Shown here in pieces: positions 5,278 through 6,597 of a stretch of DNA of 6,597 nt (the stretch's first letter is position 1; every line of letters begins with the position of its first letter). Source of the stretch: Desulfobacterales bacterium CG23_combo_of_CG06-09_8_20_14_all_52_9 (GTDB lineage: Bacteria; Desulfobacterota; Desulfobacteria; Desulfobacterales; UBA2156); assembly GCA_002771315.1 (NCBI GenBank), contig PCSF01000212.1, positions 48,656 to 55,252 on the forward strand, given 5' to 3'. The translations under genes and the position numbers were made by a program. The notes below the pieces were generated by a model. That model saw nothing but the letters and a program-made list of their open reading frames with translations. It had not been told where the DNA came from and ran no database searches.

Positions 5278-6216
5278 TTACACCTTCACCATCGAAAGGA
5301 TGTTTCCTCCGGCGCGCTCCAAACGGTAAGCGTCGGTGGCAGTGAGACCCGAAACCTGGGCAGCTCTTGTGAATGCCTGGATGATGTGAAACATCGTGGC
5401 TCCTGGCTCCAGGTAGAATGCCTGCTGGATGATTTGGGTTTGCTCCTGTGGAATCAGGAACTGTTTTGCGAACGCCTCGATGCTTCTTTCAGGATTGTCC
5501 ACGTGAGACTGCACAGAGATTTGGAACCGCTCGTGTCCGCGGTGGGATTGGCTGATGACGCCCTCCAGAATCATGGGAAACGCATCCATGACCTTTCTGG
5601 AAATGTGCTTGTATCGGGCGTCTGTTGCAGTTTTGGTGATGAGCCCATTGGTGCACAACACGCGGTAATAGAAAGCCTCGATGGACAACGCTAAAACGCC
5701 GACCTCGGAATTGGCGATGCTGATGCCGGGAACAATCTTGTCCTTTTCCGACAAATGGAAAAATCGGTCATATTCGGGGACTTTCAGCACCATCATTTCT
5801 GCGTCGAAGGCGAACTGGATTTCCGTGGACGGGTCAAACCCGTATTCCAGCATCTTTGTGAGTACCTCCATGTGATCTAGTGCCGTATACCTTTTTGTGA
5901 ACACCGCCCGGAGGGCATAACCGTCGAACCGACAAAAGAGGGTCTCCCGGTTCTGGGCTTCACGGTCTAACCAGTACTGGAGATTGTCTCTTTGGAGTTC
6001 GTCAGGACATCGCATTAGATACGAATGGGGGACCCGTAGCCGATTGGCGAACAACCTCTGGGCAGAAGGCAACAACTGGAACCGATTGTCCCCGATTCTC
6101 ATCCAGTCTGCGTTTTCAAACTCCATCTCCTTTACCCTTACCGTCTCATCGTAATGATTTTTGGACACATCGTGGACGCTTTGAATGACTTCTTCGAGCA
6201 TAGCTGTCTTTTTCAT
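5278..6216 (-). CDS. DUF932 family protein (phage/plasmid-type)
   Basis: The biochemical role is not known; the family is widespread in phages, plasmids and integrative elements, usually among DNA-metabolism genes. The 312-residue product has the family's usual features: a central region with SIANSEVGVLALSIE (about 166-180) followed by FYYRVLCTNGLI (about 182-193), and a C-terminal helical part to VKV. The N-terminal 40 residues are charged and helical. There is no signal peptide and no membrane segment. The ATG at 6216 has AGGAG (6227-6223) 6 nt upstream, and MKKTAML is a sensible start. It lies 160 nt downstream of the RecB-type nuclease gene in the same direction and is followed by a terminator-like hairpin, so the two could share a transcript. 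A role beside the nuclease in recombination or replication of the element is plausible but unproven. Confidence 0.85.
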   Translation of the reverse strand: MKKTAMLEEVIQSVHDVSKNHYDETVRVKEMEFENADWMRIGDNRFQLLPSAQRLFANRLRVPHSYLMRCPDELQRDNLQYWLDREAQNRETLFCRFDGYALRAVFTKRYTALDHMEVLTKMLEYGFDPSTEIQFAFDAEMMVLKVPEYDRFFHLSEKDKIVPGISIANSEVGVLALSIEAFYYRVLCTNGLITKTATDARYKHISRKVMDAFPMILEGVISQSHRGHERFQISVQSHVDNPERSIEAFAKQFLIPQEQTQIIQQAFYLEPGATMFHIIQAFTRAAQVSGLTATDAYRLERAGGNILSMVKV

Positions 6217-6305
6217 GGTCTTCTCCTAACGTCAGATTGTTTTGGGGTTTGAAAGGCCTTACAGGCCTCTGTGAAGGGTTCTGCAAATACTTGGTGTGTT
6301 GTCAT
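6213..6305 (-). CDS. Doubtful 30-residue ORF overlapping the DUF932 start
   Basis: An ATG at 6305 opens a frame of 30 codons whose TGA overlaps the DUF932 ATG (ATGA, 6216-6213), the usual form of translational coupling. Its segment PFTEACKAF resembles the very end of the nuclease, PYADACKTW, in the same frame. Against it: there is no ribosome binding site before the ATG, the product is tiny and ends RRRP, and the same bases also read as an acidic frame on the + strand (DDSDDLDDEF to a stop at about 6366). It is probably chance or a decayed fragment. Confidence 0.2.
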   Translation of the reverse strand: MTTHQVFAEPFTEACKAFQTPKQSDVRRRP

Positions 6306-6375
6306 CGCCCAGACCGCCCAAAAGGACGATTCGGACGACCTGGACGATGAATTTAATAGGTTTTGATAAAGGGCC

Positions 6376-6597
6376 TTACCAGGTCTTACAGGCATCGGCG
6401 TAAGGGCAATCCCCACACATCCAGGAAGTTTGGGGCATGAAGATCTGGTTATCGATGGCGGCAAGAACGGAGTTGGCAACCTTGGCGAATCGCTTTCGAT
6501 GCCAAGCGGTCCGTAGGGTCTCCACATATTCAAGGCGGGGGGCTTTGAGTTTCCGAAGCAGGGTGAATCGACACTTCACCGGCGCAGTGGGAAAAAC
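6376..6597 (-). CDS. PD-(D/E)XK / RecB-type nuclease with cysteine cluster (C-terminus only)
   Basis: Only the last 73 residues are visible; the frame stays open to the right edge, so the start and active site lie outside. The GTG at 6579 is therefore not a real start. The visible end carries WMCGDCPYADACKTW, with Cys at about visible positions 61, 64 and 70 (C-x2-C-x5-C). That matches the C-terminal Cys set of Cas4/AddB/RecB-like nucleases, in which three C-terminal cysteines and one earlier residue bind an iron-sulfur cluster. The preceding helical stretch around HRKRFAKVANSVLAAI is also typical. The family trims or degrades DNA ends. Whether this is a phage-type exonuclease or a Cas4-like protein cannot be told without the N-terminal part. 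It ends in TAA about 160 nt before the DUF932 gene and probably belongs to the same unit. Confidence 0.85.
   Translation of the reverse strand, partial: VFPTAPVKCRFTLLRKLKAPRLEYVETLRTAWHRKRFAKVANSVLAAIDNQIFMPQTSWMCGDCPYADACKTW

Larger units (their letters stand above)
2812..6597. mobile_element. Left end of an integrative element at tRNA-Glu (right end outside the window)
   Basis: From the tRNA-Glu 3' end onward all genes switch to the - strand and change character. A tyrosine integrase lies next to the tRNA, then an excisionase-like HTH gene, a ribbon-helix-helix-like gene, two very small proteins, a DUF932 protein and a RecB-type nuclease. These families recur in phages, plasmids and integrative elements. 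No capsid, tail, relaxase or conjugation gene is visible, so prophage, ICE and satellite island cannot be told apart. The far attachment site is not in the window. Confidence 0.75.

Noticed and set aside
5242..5694. A 150-codon + strand frame inside the DUF932 gene
   Set aside because: It is antisense to a well-supported family gene, starts in a terminator-like hairpin and has no recognisable domain.
5971..5980. CCAGTACTGG, a perfect 10-bp palindrome sharing CCAGTA with the leader operator
   Set aside because: It lies within the DUF932 coding region and lacks the rest of the operator half-sites; probably chance.
2812..6597. CRISPR array, toxin-antitoxin pair or abortive-infection genes
   Set aside because: I looked for regularly spaced repeats and for known toxin or defence motifs. 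None is visible; the Cys-cluster nuclease end alone does not make a Cas4 or a CRISPR locus.

Overview
The window holds two parts. On the left is a conserved chromosomal segment on the + strand: the 3' part of trkA, a complete trkH, and a tandem tRNA-Lys(TTT)/tRNA-Glu(TTC) pair. On the right, from the 3' end of tRNA-Glu to the window edge, every gene is on the - strand. This looks like the integrase-proximal end of an element inserted at the tRNA-Glu gene. The organism is probably a Gram-negative bacterium of the old Proteobacteria. The style of the integrase and small proteins reminds me of sulfate-reducing or syntrophic Desulfobacterota, but that is an impression and not a demonstrated placement.

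Layout, left to right: trkA (5' end missing) and trkH abut exactly (TAA then ATG) and encode the regulatory and channel subunits of a Trk potassium uptake system. A consensus-like promoter follows, then the two tRNA genes, both with CCA encoded. Next come a 19-bp-stem hairpin that could terminate transcription from both sides, a tyrosine recombinase (int), a small helix-turn-helix excisionase-like gene overlapping int by 167 nt, a leader with a palindrome and a second hairpin, and a ribbon-helix-helix-like gene. After these lie an AT-rich control region with a strong promoter, an acidic 54-residue protein and a 63-residue Cys/His metal-binding-like protein that look translationally coupled, and a terminator-like hairpin. 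Last are a DUF932-family protein and the C-terminus of a PD-(D/E)XK/RecB-type nuclease with a cysteine cluster, which runs off the right edge.

How they may work together: the promoter at 4713-4740 would transcribe the ribbon-helix-helix gene, the helix-turn-helix gene and int as one regulation/excision/integration unit ending at the tRNA-side hairpin. The nuclease and DUF932 genes seem to form a separate upstream unit of DNA-metabolism genes of the kind carried by phages, plasmids and integrative elements. No full phage structural, conjugation or defence system is visible. The far end of the element, and so its size and main cargo, lies outside the window. I found no clear new biological system. 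The best leads are the coupled pair of small proteins, the operator-like palindrome in the int-operon leader, and the DUF932/nuclease pair.
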